From: JAPYTU01 sp036166735
GTDB taxonomy: Bacteria; Bacteroidota; Bacteroidia; Cytophagales; MED-G16
Assembly: GCA_036166735.1 (NCBI GenBank)
Contig: JAYZHG010000106.1
Coordinates: forward strand, 1 to 23,862
Direction: 5' to 3'
DNA length: 23,862 nt
Below the pieces are notes generated by a model. That model saw nothing but the letters and a program-made list of their open reading frames with translations. It was not told the DNA's origin and searched no databases. Positions 1 through 7,974 of the stretch are shown here, piece after piece (position 1 is the first letter of the stretch; every line of letters begins with the position of its first letter). Position numbers and translations under genes: made by a program.

Positions 1-1203
1 AGAATTTAATATTTTATCTAAATTTCTTTCAAATAATATTTTATTTGATATATATATAATAGAATAATCTGATTCAGATATGGAATTTTTGTATGTAGGT
101 AAAAATTTTTTGTTTAGACTACTCGAGCTATGAAGTTCATATATGCTTAACAATTTTTTTTTATATTGATTTTTTACTGCATTAATAGTTGATTTAAGTT
201 TTGATGGAGAATGTGCAAAATCTTTAAATATTTTTTTGTTTGATTTATCGTGTAAAATTTCAAGTCTTTGATGGGGTAATTTGAATGTTTTTATAGCTTT
301 ATAGAAAAGCTTGTTCCCAATTCCTAATTGATTTAAAACTTTTTTAGCTCCTGCTAAATTTTGCATGTTATGTTTACCGAATATTTTAATTGGAATTTTT
401 TTATTTTCATATATTAATAATGTTTTTCCATATTTTTTAACAAATGGTAATTCATTATATGGTATTTTATTTATGTTTTCATCAATATCATTTTCTAAAA
501 TGTTTTTTATATTTTCATCATTTTCATTATAAATTATTTCACCAGCTTTTGGTGTTATTTTTATTAGATTTTCAAATTGTTTTAAATATTTTTTAAACGT
601 ATTAAATACGTTAAAGTGATCCCATTCAATTCCACTTATTAGAACTATATGATGGTTATAGTTTAAGAATTTTGGTTTTTTATCAAGTGGACTAGTTAAG
701 TATTCGTCACCCTCTATAATTATAATTGGACTATTAGATAATTTAATATTTTTATCAAAACCATTAACCTTGGCACCTACTAAGTAATCAAAATCTTTTT
801 TATAGAATTTAAGGACATGCATTATTATCGAAGTAATTGTTGTTTTACCGTGACTTCCAGCTATTACAATTCTTTGTTTATTTTTTGATAAGTTTTGTAT
901 GTATTCTGGGTAAGAAAAAACAGGTATCTTTAATTTTTTAGCTTCTTTTAATTCAATGTTGTTATTTTTTGTATGCATACCTATTATAACAAAGTCTAGA
1001 TTATTTTTTATGTTATGTTTATAGTACCCAAGTTTTTCAGGTAGAATATTATGAATTTTAAGATTTTTTCTTGCAGGATCATAGATTTTATCATCACTAC
1101 CAGTTATAAAATTTCCATTTAATTTTAGATTTATAGCCAAATCATGCATTATGCTACCTCCTATGGAAATTATGTGAATTTTTTTTGGTTTTATTTTTTG
1201 CAT
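1..1203 (-). CDS. mpl: UDP-N-acetylmuramate:L-Ala-gamma-D-Glu-meso-DAP ligase (Mpl-like Mur ligase), 3' end cut by window edge
   Basis: This ATP-dependent cytoplasmic ligase would re-attach the recycled murein tripeptide to UDP-MurNAc. Reading the minus strand from the ATG at 1203 gives 401 open codons to the left edge, so the gene is incomplete; the family is around 450 residues and roughly the last 50 are missing. Visible in order are an N-terminal Rossmann segment (IHIISIGGSIMHDLA, residues 9-23), the Mur-ligase P-loop GSHGKTT (116-122), the EGDEY motif (164-168), an ISGIEWDHFN segment (189-198), a GKHNMQNLAGA motif starting the later domain, then HQRLE and DFAHSPSKLK. The GSIMHDLA form and DFAHSPSK are typical of the Bacteroidetes Mpl-like group rather than of MurC, which is the main alternative. 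It is divergent from dnaB, with a promoter directly before its start. Family call firm; the exact substrate is inferred from similarity. Confidence 0.88.
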   Translation of the reverse strand, partial: MQKIKPKKIHIISIGGSIMHDLAINLKLNGNFITGSDDKIYDPARKNLKIHNILPEKLGYYKHNIKNNLDFVIIGMHTKNNNIELKEAKKLKIPVFSYPEYIQNLSKNKQRIVIAGSHGKTTITSIIMHVLKFYKKDFDYLVGAKVNGFDKNIKLSNSPIIIIEGDEYLTSPLDKKPKFLNYNHHIVLISGIEWDHFNVFNTFKKYLKQFENLIKITPKAGEIIYNENDENIKNILENDIDENINKIPYNELPFVKKYGKTLLIYENKKIPIKIFGKHNMQNLAGAKKVLNQLGIGNKLFYKAIKTFKLPHQRLEILHDKSNKKIFKDFAHSPSKLKSTINAVKNQYKKKLLSIYELHSSSSLNKKFLPTYKNSISESDYSIIYISNKILFERNLDKILNS

Positions 1204-1209
1204 CTATTT

Positions 1210-1240
1210 CAAAATTATATATAATTAATAGTCACACAAA
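1210..1240 (-). promoter_or_regulatory. Bacteroidetes-type promoter of the Mpl gene
   Basis: On the minus strand TTTG (1240-1237) is followed after 19 bases by TAATTTTG (1217-1210), an exact fit to the Bacteroidetes sigma-A consensus TTTG-N19-TAnnTTTG. The -7 box ends only six bases before the ATG at 1203, so the transcript would have almost no 5' leader. Motif seen; promoter activity inferred. Confidence 0.6.
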
Positions 1241-1298
1241 TTATTATGAATACTTTCTGTTTGTTGATAATATATGGATAATTATAAATTTTATTTTC

Positions 1299-1327
1299 TT
1301 TGGAATTTATATTTTTAAGTAGGTTTG
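1299..1327 (+). promoter_or_regulatory. Bacteroidetes-type promoter of dnaB
   Basis: TTTG at 1299-1302 and TAGGTTTG at 1320-1327, separated by 17 bases, match the Bacteroidetes -33/-7 pattern with a slightly short spacer. Transcription would begin around 1331-1334, leaving a leader of roughly 10-13 bases before the TTG start at 1344. The rest of the 140-base divergent gap (1204-1343) shows no other feature that I can identify. Confidence 0.5.
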
Positions 1328-1343
1328 TTTAAATATTAAATAA

Positions 1344-2822
1344 TTGAAAAATAACCCTAGAATAATTTCAAAAATAAGTAGAGAAAATTTAGGTTTATCT
1401 AAGAAGGTAGATCTAGGAAAACTTCCTCCTCAAGCATTAGATTTGGAACAGTCTGTTTTAGGGGCACTTATGATTGAGAGGCAGGCATTAACTGATGTGA
1501 TAGATATTCTTAAACCTAATAATTTTTATAAGGATTCTCACAAAGAAATTTATCAAGCAATTATTGATTTATTTAATAATTCAGAACCAGTTGATTTATT
1601 AACCGTAACAAATCAATTAAAGAAAAATGGAAAGTTAGATTTCGTAGGTGGTTCTTATTATGTTTCCCAACTCACTACTCGTGTAAATTCAGCATCAAAT
1701 ATTGAATTTCATTCTAGAATTATTTTAGAGCAATCTATTAAAAGACAACTAATTGAAGTTTCTGGAGAAGTACAAAAAGAAGCTTATGAGGATACTACTG
1801 ATGTTTTTGATTTATTGGATAATACAGAACAATCTTTATTTGATATATCAGAATCTCATGTAAGAAAAAATTATGATCAAGTAAAAAATTTAATGAAAGA
1901 AGCAATTGATGAACTTGAATCTAAGAAAACAAAAAAAGATGGTATTACCGGTGTTCCTTCTGGATTTATTGATTTAGATAATATTACTTCAGGTTGGCAA
2001 CCATCTGATTTAATTATAATAGCAGGTAGACCATCTATGGGAAAAACTGCTCTTGTATTATCAATGATAAGAAATGCTGCCATTGATCATGATATGCCAA
2101 TGGCACTTTTTTCTTTAGAGATGTCGTCTTTACAAATTGTTAATAGATTAATATCTGCAGAAGCAGAGTTAGATAGTGATAAAATTAAAAAAGGCAATTT
2201 AAAAGATTATGAATGGCAACAACTTTTACATAAAACTGATCGGTTAAATAATGCTAAAATATTTATAGATGATTCACCTGCATTAAGTATTTTAGAGTTA
2301 AGGGCAAAATCTAGAAGATTAAAATCTCAGCATGGTATTAAATGTATTATAGTAGATTATTTGCAATTAATGTCTGGTGAGTATGGTAAAACTTCTGGAA
2401 ACAGAGAACAAGAGATAGCATCAATTTCAAGATCTTTAAAAGCAGTTGCAAAGGAATTAAATATACCTGTGATAGCACTTTCTCAATTAAGTAGAGCAGT
2501 TGAAACAAGGGGTGGAGATAAAAGACCTGTTTTATCTGATTTGAGAGAATCTGGTTCAATTGAGCAAGATGCAGATATGGTATTATTTGTATATAGGGCA
2601 GATAGATATGATATAACTGAAGATGAAGATGGAAATTTGACTGCTGGTATTGCAGAGTTGTTACTTAGAAAAAATAGAAATGGACCAACTGGTAAAGTCA
2701 AATTAAAGTTTATAGAAAGATATGCTAAATTTGCTGACTTTTCTACCTTGGATAATAGAGAAGTTAGTAAGTTTAAGAGTAAGGCAAATAATAATCAAAA
2801 AACAAGTGATGATCCTTTTTAA
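1344..2822 (+). CDS. dnaB: Replicative DNA helicase DnaB
   Basis: Hexameric 5'-3' helicase that unwinds DNA at the replication fork. The 492-residue protein has the DnaB N-terminal domain (about residues 28-130, starting at PPQALDLEQSVLGALM), a linker, and the RecA-like ATPase domain (about 200-475) with Walker A GRPSMGKT (228-235), the FSLEMSS segment with the catalytic Glu (around 259), Walker B IIVDYLQLM (335-343), and the conserved LSQLSRAVE and SDLRESGSIEQDAD segments. No intein interrupts the usual insertion sites. The start is TTG: an in-frame TAA lies immediately upstream (1341-1343) and the first in-frame ATG would be residue 43, inside the conserved N-terminal domain. It heads a plus-strand run with etfB only six bases downstream. 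Identification is secure. Confidence 0.97.
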   Translation: MKNNPRIISKISRENLGLSKKVDLGKLPPQALDLEQSVLGALMIERQALTDVIDILKPNNFYKDSHKEIYQAIIDLFNNSEPVDLLTVTNQLKKNGKLDFVGGSYYVSQLTTRVNSASNIEFHSRIILEQSIKRQLIEVSGEVQKEAYEDTTDVFDLLDNTEQSLFDISESHVRKNYDQVKNLMKEAIDELESKKTKKDGITGVPSGFIDLDNITSGWQPSDLIIIAGRPSMGKTALVLSMIRNAAIDHDMPMALFSLEMSSLQIVNRLISAEAELDSDKIKKGNLKDYEWQQLLHKTDRLNNAKIFIDDSPALSILELRAKSRRLKSQHGIKCIIVDYLQLMSGEYGKTSGNREQEIASISRSLKAVAKELNIPVIALSQLSRAVETRGGDKRPVLSDLRESGSIEQDADMVLFVYRADRYDITEDEDGNLTAGIAELLLRKNRNGPTGKVKLKFIERYAKFADFSTLDNREVSKFKSKANNNQKTSDDPF

Positions 2823-2828
2823 AATATT

Positions 2829-3569
2829 ATGAATATTTTAATATGTATTTCGTGTGTTCCAGATACAACTTCTACTATATCATTTGTAAATGACGATAAA
2901 AAATTTAACTCAAATGGTGTTCAGTATATTATAGGTCCATATGAGGATTATGCTTTGGCCAGAGCTGTTGAACTTAAAGAAAAAGATAATAGCATAAATA
3001 TTTCAGTTTTAAATGTTGGCCTTGAAAGAAATGATCCTCTTTTAAGAAAAGCTTTAGCTATAGGTGCAGATGATGCTTATAGAATTGATGTTTTTCCTAA
3101 TGATTCATTATTTGTTGCTCATCAGATATCTAGTTTTATTAATGAGAATCCTTTTGATATAATTTTGATGGGTAAAGAATCTATAGATTTTAATGCAGGT
3201 CAGGTTCATCACATTACTGGTTCATTATTAGGTATTCCTTCATTGTCTCCTGTTACTCAATTAGATTTAAATTCTAATAAAAATAAAATTCTTATAAAAA
3301 AAGAAATAGATAATGGTATAGAGACTTTAGAAGTTGTTTTACCTGCAGTACTTGGTTGTCAGGAGCCAATTGCTGAGTGGAAAATTCCCAATATGAGAGG
3401 AATAATGAATGCAAGAACAAAACCTCTTAAAGTCATTGATCAATTTGAGTGTGGTTCTAAAATTAATTATAAAAAATATAGCTTACCTGAAAAAAAAGAT
3501 AATTTAATAATTATAGATGAAAATAATATTAATGAATTGGTAGTTGCTTTAAAATTAAAAAACTTGTGA
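2829..3569 (+). CDS. etfB: Electron transfer flavoprotein, beta subunit
   Basis: Small subunit of the ETF heterodimer, which accepts electrons from acyl-CoA and other dehydrogenases and passes them to the quinone pool via ETF:quinone oxidoreductase. The 246-residue protein starts MNILICISCVPDTT, typical of EtfB, and carries the AMP/FAD-domain features DYALARAVELKE, SVLNVG, ALAIGADDAYRI and ILMGKESIDFNAGQV, followed by the family's QEPIAEWKIPNMRGIMNAR region, corresponding to the EtfB recognition-loop end. Length is normal for the family. It ends one base before etfA, so the two subunits are almost certainly co-translated. No dehydrogenase or ETF-QO gene is in the window, so the electron donor cannot be named. 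Confidence 0.95.
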   Translation: MNILICISCVPDTTSTISFVNDDKKFNSNGVQYIIGPYEDYALARAVELKEKDNSINISVLNVGLERNDPLLRKALAIGADDAYRIDVFPNDSLFVAHQISSFINENPFDIILMGKESIDFNAGQVHHITGSLLGIPSLSPVTQLDLNSNKNKILIKKEIDNGIETLEVVLPAVLGCQEPIAEWKIPNMRGIMNARTKPLKVIDQFECGSKINYKKYSLPEKKDNLIIIDENNINELVVALKLKNL

Positions 3570-3570
3570 T

Positions 3571-4506
3571 ATGTCTGTTTTAGTGTTTTTGGAATTTAAT
3601 GATAATGAATTAAAAGTAACTTCAAAACAGGCTTTAACATATGCTAATGGTATAAATAAAAATGTTTATGCTATTTCGCAATCGAAAATTAGTAATGATG
3701 TAATGGAATCTTTAGGTAAATTTGGAGTATCAATTTTTTTAATTAATACTGTAGATTTTCAAGAAAATAATATTTTAAAATGCATTATTCCAACCATTGA
3801 GGAATTTAAAATCAATTGTGTCATTTTTCCAAAAACAAATTCATTTTCATATTTATCTTCTATATTATCTACTAAGTTGAATTTTCCTTTAATAAATAAT
3901 GTGAATTCTGTAGCTAGATTTGAAAATAAAATTTGTTTAAAAAGCACAATTTTTTCCGGTAAAGCTGAGGTTGATATTGAAATAGATTCGAATTCTTGTA
4001 TTTTAGTTTTAAACAAAAATATTATAAACAGTGTTTCTTATAAGAAATCTGTTGAAATAAAAAATCTTATTAATAAAAATGATAATTCTTTATCTAACAA
4101 TGTAGTATCATTAAGGAAAGAAAAACTTGAAGGTGATATTCTTCTTAGTGATGCGGATATAGTTGTTTCTGCTGGAAGAGGATTAAAAGGACCTGAAAAT
4201 TGGAAAATGATTGAAAAATTGGCAAAAATATTAAATGCTGGAACAGCATGTAGTAAACCTGTTTCTGATGCAGGATGGAGACCGCATCATGAACATGTTG
4301 GTCAGACTGGATTGAAAATATCTCCAAATATTTATATTGCAGTAGGAATTTCTGGAGCCATTCAGCATTTAGCTGGAGTTAATTCTTCAAAAATTATTGT
4401 TGTGATTAATAATGATCCAGAAGCTCCTTTTTTTAAGCATGCTGATTATGGTATTATAGGAGATGCTTTTGATGTAATTCCAAAATTTATTGATGCTTTA
4501 AAATAA
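3571..4506 (+). CDS. etfA: Electron transfer flavoprotein, alpha subunit
   Basis: Large, FAD-binding subunit of ETF and partner of the preceding etfB. The 311-residue protein has a weakly conserved N-terminal domain (residues 1 to about 185) and a well-conserved C-terminal FAD domain: GRGLKGPENW (202-211), SKPVSDAGW (around 228-236), HVGQTG (242-247), VGISGAIQHLAG (258-269) and NNDPEAPFFKHADYGIIGD near the end. These are the canonical FAD-contacting segments, so the cofactor site looks intact. Slightly shorter than many homologues, the shortfall lying in the N-terminal part. The start is an ATG one base after the etfB stop. The bifunctional-nuclease gene follows six bases downstream. Confidence 0.95.
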   Translation: MSVLVFLEFNDNELKVTSKQALTYANGINKNVYAISQSKISNDVMESLGKFGVSIFLINTVDFQENNILKCIIPTIEEFKINCVIFPKTNSFSYLSSILSTKLNFPLINNVNSVARFENKICLKSTIFSGKAEVDIEIDSNSCILVLNKNIINSVSYKKSVEIKNLINKNDNSLSNNVVSLRKEKLEGDILLSDADIVVSAGRGLKGPENWKMIEKLAKILNAGTACSKPVSDAGWRPHHEHVGQTGLKISPNIYIAVGISGAIQHLAGVNSSKIIVVINNDPEAPFFKHADYGIIGDAFDVIPKFIDALK

Positions 4507-4512
4507 TGTTAA

Positions 4513-5082
4513 ATGAAAAAAATAAAACTTGAAATTTTAGGATTATCATCAAGTGTAGATTCTCAGTCTGGTTCTTTTGCTTTAGTTTTAAAAGAAACGA
4601 ATGGTGATAGAAGACTTCCAATAATCATTGGTATGTTTGAAGCTCAATCAATAGCCATGGAGATAGAAAAAATTGTACCTAATCGACCGATGACTCATGA
4701 TCTTTTTAAATCTTTATCTTCTAAGTTAAATTTTTCAGTAACAGAGGTTATTATTACTGATATTAAAGAGGGTGTTTTTTTTTCAAAAATATTTTTTTCA
4801 GACTCTAAAAAAAATGTTTCAATAGAGGCAAGACCATCTGATGCAATTGCAATTGCAATTAGATTTGGAGTTAATGTTTATACTAATGATAAAGTTATGA
4901 GAGATGCTGGCATACTATTTGATGAAGTTAATGTTGATAATAAAGTAGATAAACAATCAAAAGTTAAAACTTTAAGTGATATGACAATATCAGAACTTAA
5001 TAATTCTTTAGATTTATCAATTAATGATGAAAATTATGAATTTGCTGCAAGGATTAGAGATGAAATTAAAAAAAGAAATTAA
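4513..5082 (+). CDS. Bifunctional nuclease-family protein (DUF151) with C-terminal UVR motif
   Basis: The protein (189 residues) has two parts. Residues 1 to about 135 form a BFN/DUF151 domain, recognisable by LPIIIGMFEAQSIAMEIE, the PNRPMTHDLF segment and EARPSDAIAIAIRFGV; some members of this family have been reported to have DNase and RNase activity. Residues about 155-188 (NNSLDLSINDENYEFAARIRDEI) form a UVR-type helical hairpin like the one by which UvrB and UvrC interact. This domain pair is common in Bacteroidetes. It sits between etfA and the nucleoside transporter; its stop codon shares one base with the transporter's ATG, indicating translational coupling. Whether it is really a nuclease here cannot be told from sequence. 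Confidence 0.85.
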   Translation: MKKIKLEILGLSSSVDSQSGSFALVLKETNGDRRLPIIIGMFEAQSIAMEIEKIVPNRPMTHDLFKSLSSKLNFSVTEVIITDIKEGVFFSKIFFSDSKKNVSIEARPSDAIAIAIRFGVNVYTNDKVMRDAGILFDEVNVDNKVDKQSKVKTLSDMTISELNNSLDLSINDENYEFAARIRDEIKKRN

Positions 5083-6353
5083 TGGATTTTGTTAGGTTTG
5101 TTTTTGGTATTATTTTTATTATTTCAATTGCTTATTTTTTTTCAAATGATAAAAGAAATATAAATTGGAAACTAATTTTTTCAGGGCTTTTACTTCAAAT
5201 TATTTTTGCTATATTAATATCTAATGTTCTTTTCATTGAGAATATTTTTAAAACAATTAGTGAATTTTTTGTTTTATTAATTGGCTTTGCTAAAGAAGGT
5301 ACTTTGTTTCTTTTTCCTAATGCAGAATTTTCGGGATTTGCTTTTAGTGCTTTACCTGTAGTGATTTTATTTTCAGCATTAAGTTCAGTTTTATATTATT
5401 TAGGAGTTTTGCAATACATTGTAAAATCTATTGCTTGGATTATGTCTAAAACAATGAAATTATCAGGAGCTGAGTCTTTATCTGCAGCAGGAAATATTTT
5501 TATGGGTCAAACAGAAGCACCTTTATTAGTAAAACCATATATTAAAAATATGACTAAGTCAGAATTAATGTGTTTAATGACAGGTGGAATGGCAACAATT
5601 GCTGGAGGAGTTTTTGCTGCTTATGTTGCTTTATTAGGTGGTAGTGATCCTCAAGAAAGTATAAAGTTTGCAACTATTCTATTAACAGCTTCTATAATGA
5701 ATGCTCCTGCAGGAATTGTCATGGCAAAAATTTTTTATCCAGAAAATAAAGAAAAGAAAATTAATAGGAATTTAGATCTTAATAAAGAAGATTTAGGTGC
5801 TAATGCAATTGATGCATTGGCACGAGGCGCTTCAGATGGATTAAAACTTGCCTTTAATATCGCAGCCATGTTATTGGCTTTTATTGCTGTTGTCTATATG
5901 ATAAATCATTTTTTAGGATATGTTGGAGAGTTTACTAATTTGAATAACATTATTCAGTTATCTACTAATGGTCAATTTGAAAAATTATCTTTAGAGTACA
6001 TACTAGGTCAAATTTTTAGAATTTTTGCATTTATAATTGGAATAAATTGGAATGAGTCTGCACTAGTTGGAAGTCTTTTAGGTCAAAAATTTGTTTTAAA
6101 TGAATTTATAGCTTATGTTGATTTAGCTCAAATGAAGTCGGAAAGTTTATTATCTGAAAAATCAATTATTATTTCTACTTATGCTTTGTGTGGATTTGCT
6201 AATTTTAGTTCTATTGCAATTCAGATAGGTGGTATAGGTTCAATAGCACCTAACAGACAAAAAGATTTATCAAATTTAGGATTTAGAGCATTGATTGCTG
6301 CAACTATGGCAACTCTGTTAACTGGTAATATTGCTGGTTTATTTATGACCTAG
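5082..6353 (+). CDS. Concentrative nucleoside transporter (NupC/CNT family)
   Basis: Inner-membrane protein expected to import nucleosides with sodium or protons. The 423 residues are rich in hydrophobic segments and contain CNT-family signatures: a FSALPVVILFSALSSVLYYLG region, GNIFMGQTEAPLLVKPYI, GGMATIAGGVFAAYV, the NAPAGIVMAKIFYPE region, NWNESALVGSLLG, and near the C-terminus YALCGFANFSSIAIQIGGIG. These correspond to the substrate- and ion-binding hairpins, so the transporter looks intact. It is the last gene of the plus-strand run headed by dnaB and starts on the last base of the nuclease-family gene (TAATG overlap). Its last 11 bases overlap the 3' end of the convergent pgi gene. Coupling ion and exact substrate are not determined. 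Confidence 0.93.
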   Translation: MDFVRFVFGIIFIISIAYFFSNDKRNINWKLIFSGLLLQIIFAILISNVLFIENIFKTISEFFVLLIGFAKEGTLFLFPNAEFSGFAFSALPVVILFSALSSVLYYLGVLQYIVKSIAWIMSKTMKLSGAESLSAAGNIFMGQTEAPLLVKPYIKNMTKSELMCLMTGGMATIAGGVFAAYVALLGGSDPQESIKFATILLTASIMNAPAGIVMAKIFYPENKEKKINRNLDLNKEDLGANAIDALARGASDGLKLAFNIAAMLLAFIAVVYMINHFLGYVGEFTNLNNIIQLSTNGQFEKLSLEYILGQIFRIFAFIIGINWNESALVGSLLGQKFVLNEFIAYVDLAQMKSESLLSEKSIIISTYALCGFANFSSIAIQIGGIGSIAPNRQKDLSNLGFRALIAATMATLLTGNIAGLFMT

Positions 6354-7974
6354 TTTTTTTATAAAAGTTTATTAAACCATTAGTGGAGCTATCTAAATTA
6401 TTATTAATTTTATTAGAGTTTAAATTCTCACACACTTCATGTGATAATTCTTTTCCTAGTTCTACACCCCATTGATCATAACTGTTAATATTCCAGATAC
6501 ATCCTTGAACAAAAATTTTATGTTCATAAAGTGCAATTAATTTACCTAAATTATAGGGTGTTAATTTATCAAATAAAATCGTTGTCGAAGGTTTATTTCC
6601 TTCAAATGATTTTGATTTTATTATTGAATCAATATTAATACCATTATTCTTTTCTTGATTTATAGTTTTTTTAACTTCATTTTCACTTTTTCCCTCCATT
6701 AATGCTTTTGTTTGCCCGATTAAATTAGATAATAGCATTTCATGACTATTATCTATTTTATTAAGTGAATTAACAAAGCCAATAAAATCTGAAGGTATAA
6801 TTTTTGTTCCTTGGTGAATTAATTGAAAGAATGCATGTTGTCCATTAGTGCCTTTATCTCCCCAAATTATGGGTCCTGTTTCATAGTTTGTTTTATTATT
6901 ATTTTTAGTTATAGATTTTCCATTACTTTCCATGTCAGCTTGTTGTAAGTAATTTGGAAATAATTTTAGATATTCATCATAAGGAAAAATTGCATGAGTT
7001 TCGTAATTATGAAAATTATTATACCAAATACCTATGCATGCCATAATCATAGGAATATTATTTTCAAAAGGTTTTGTTCTAAAATGATTGTCCATATTTT
7101 TTGCGCCTTCAAGCATTTTATTAAAATTATTAAATCCAATTTGAATAGAAATTGGTAAGCCTACTGGAGACCATAATGAATATCTTCCACCTACCCAGTT
7201 CCAAATAGGAAAAATGTTTTCTTCATTTATGCCAAATTCCTTAGCTTTTTTTACATTTCTTGTAACTCCGAAAAAATGTTTATCAAGATTATTATTAGAT
7301 GATTTATCTAAAAACCATTTTTTAGCTATTGTAGCATTAGTTAACGTTTCTATAGTTCCAAATGATTTTGAGGATATAATAAAAATACTTTCTTTGGCGT
7401 TTAAATCTCTTAATGTTTCTTTTAGATTTGTTGGATCAATATTTGAAATAAAAAATAAATGTATTTTTCTATTGGAGTAATATTTTAATGCTTCACATGC
7501 CATTTTAGGTCCTAGATCTGAACCTCCTATGCCTATATTAATAACATTTTTTATTCTTTTCCCAGAGTAACCTAGTAGTTTTTGTGAATTAATTTTATCA
7601 CTAATTTTTTTTATTTTGTTTAATGATTTTTCTACATCATTTTCATATATTTTTTTATTACTCTTTGAGTAACTACCTCTAAGTAAATAGTGCATTACAG
7701 CTCTATTTTCAGTAAAATTAATTTTTTTTCCATCAAAAAATTTTTTTATTTTTTGATTAATATTTATTTCTGTTAACAAATTTTTAAATAGAGATAAGGT
7801 TTTTTTATTAATATGATTTTTAGAATAATCAATAAGCATATTATTAAAATTCAAAGAGAAATTGTTAAATCTATTAGTATCATCTTTAAAAAGTTTATTT
7901 AATGATATGTTTTTAATTTCATTATAATGATTATTTAAACTTTTCCAGGCATTTAATTGATTTAAATCATGCAT
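6343..7974 (-). CDS. pgi: Glucose-6-phosphate isomerase
   Basis: Cytoplasmic enzyme interconverting glucose-6-phosphate and fructose-6-phosphate. The 543 residues match the long bacterial PGI family in length and motifs: FTENRAVMHYLLRGS, GIGGSDLGPKMACEAL (about residue 148 on, phosphate binding), ISSKSFGTIET, the signature VGGRYSLWSPVGLPISI (about 259-275), QQADMESNGKS with the catalytic Glu (around 346), the IHQGTKIIP segment with a conserved His (around 383), and the second signature YDQWGVELGKEL (around 498-509) with the active-site Lys. It is the last gene of the trpS-pgm-pgi unit; its ATG lies inside the end of the phosphoglucomutase gene (8-base overlap). Its stop lies 11 bases inside the convergent transporter gene. 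Secure. Confidence 0.97.
   Translation of the reverse strand: MHDLNQLNAWKSLNNHYNEIKNISLNKLFKDDTNRFNNFSLNFNNMLIDYSKNHINKKTLSLFKNLLTEININQKIKKFFDGKKINFTENRAVMHYLLRGSYSKSNKKIYENDVEKSLNKIKKISDKINSQKLLGYSGKRIKNVINIGIGGSDLGPKMACEALKYYSNRKIHLFFISNIDPTNLKETLRDLNAKESIFIISSKSFGTIETLTNATIAKKWFLDKSSNNNLDKHFFGVTRNVKKAKEFGINEENIFPIWNWVGGRYSLWSPVGLPISIQIGFNNFNKMLEGAKNMDNHFRTKPFENNIPMIMACIGIWYNNFHNYETHAIFPYDEYLKLFPNYLQQADMESNGKSITKNNNKTNYETGPIIWGDKGTNGQHAFFQLIHQGTKIIPSDFIGFVNSLNKIDNSHEMLLSNLIGQTKALMEGKSENEVKKTINQEKNNGINIDSIIKSKSFEGNKPSTTILFDKLTPYNLGKLIALYEHKIFVQGCIWNINSYDQWGVELGKELSHEVCENLNSNKINNNLDSSTNGLINFYKKTRS

Noticed and set aside
1877..2701. Open frames of 68-72 codons on the minus strand inside dnaB
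   Set aside because: They lie opposite a strongly conserved gene, have no recognisable family and look like antisense shadows.
4843..4861. Tandem GCAATT repeat
   Set aside because: It encodes the AIAIAI stretch of the conserved DUF151 motif and is explained by protein sequence.
6336..6395. Possible intrinsic terminator between the transporter and pgi genes
   Set aside because: The only pairing is six AT-rich bases with a long loop inside coding sequence; too weak to call.
7214..7480. 88-codon plus-strand frame inside pgi, and similar frames within etfA, trpS, the amidohydrolase gene and transketolase
   Set aside because: Each is fully covered by a well-supported gene on the other strand; composition and hydrophobic runs reflect the reverse complement of AT-rich coding sequence.
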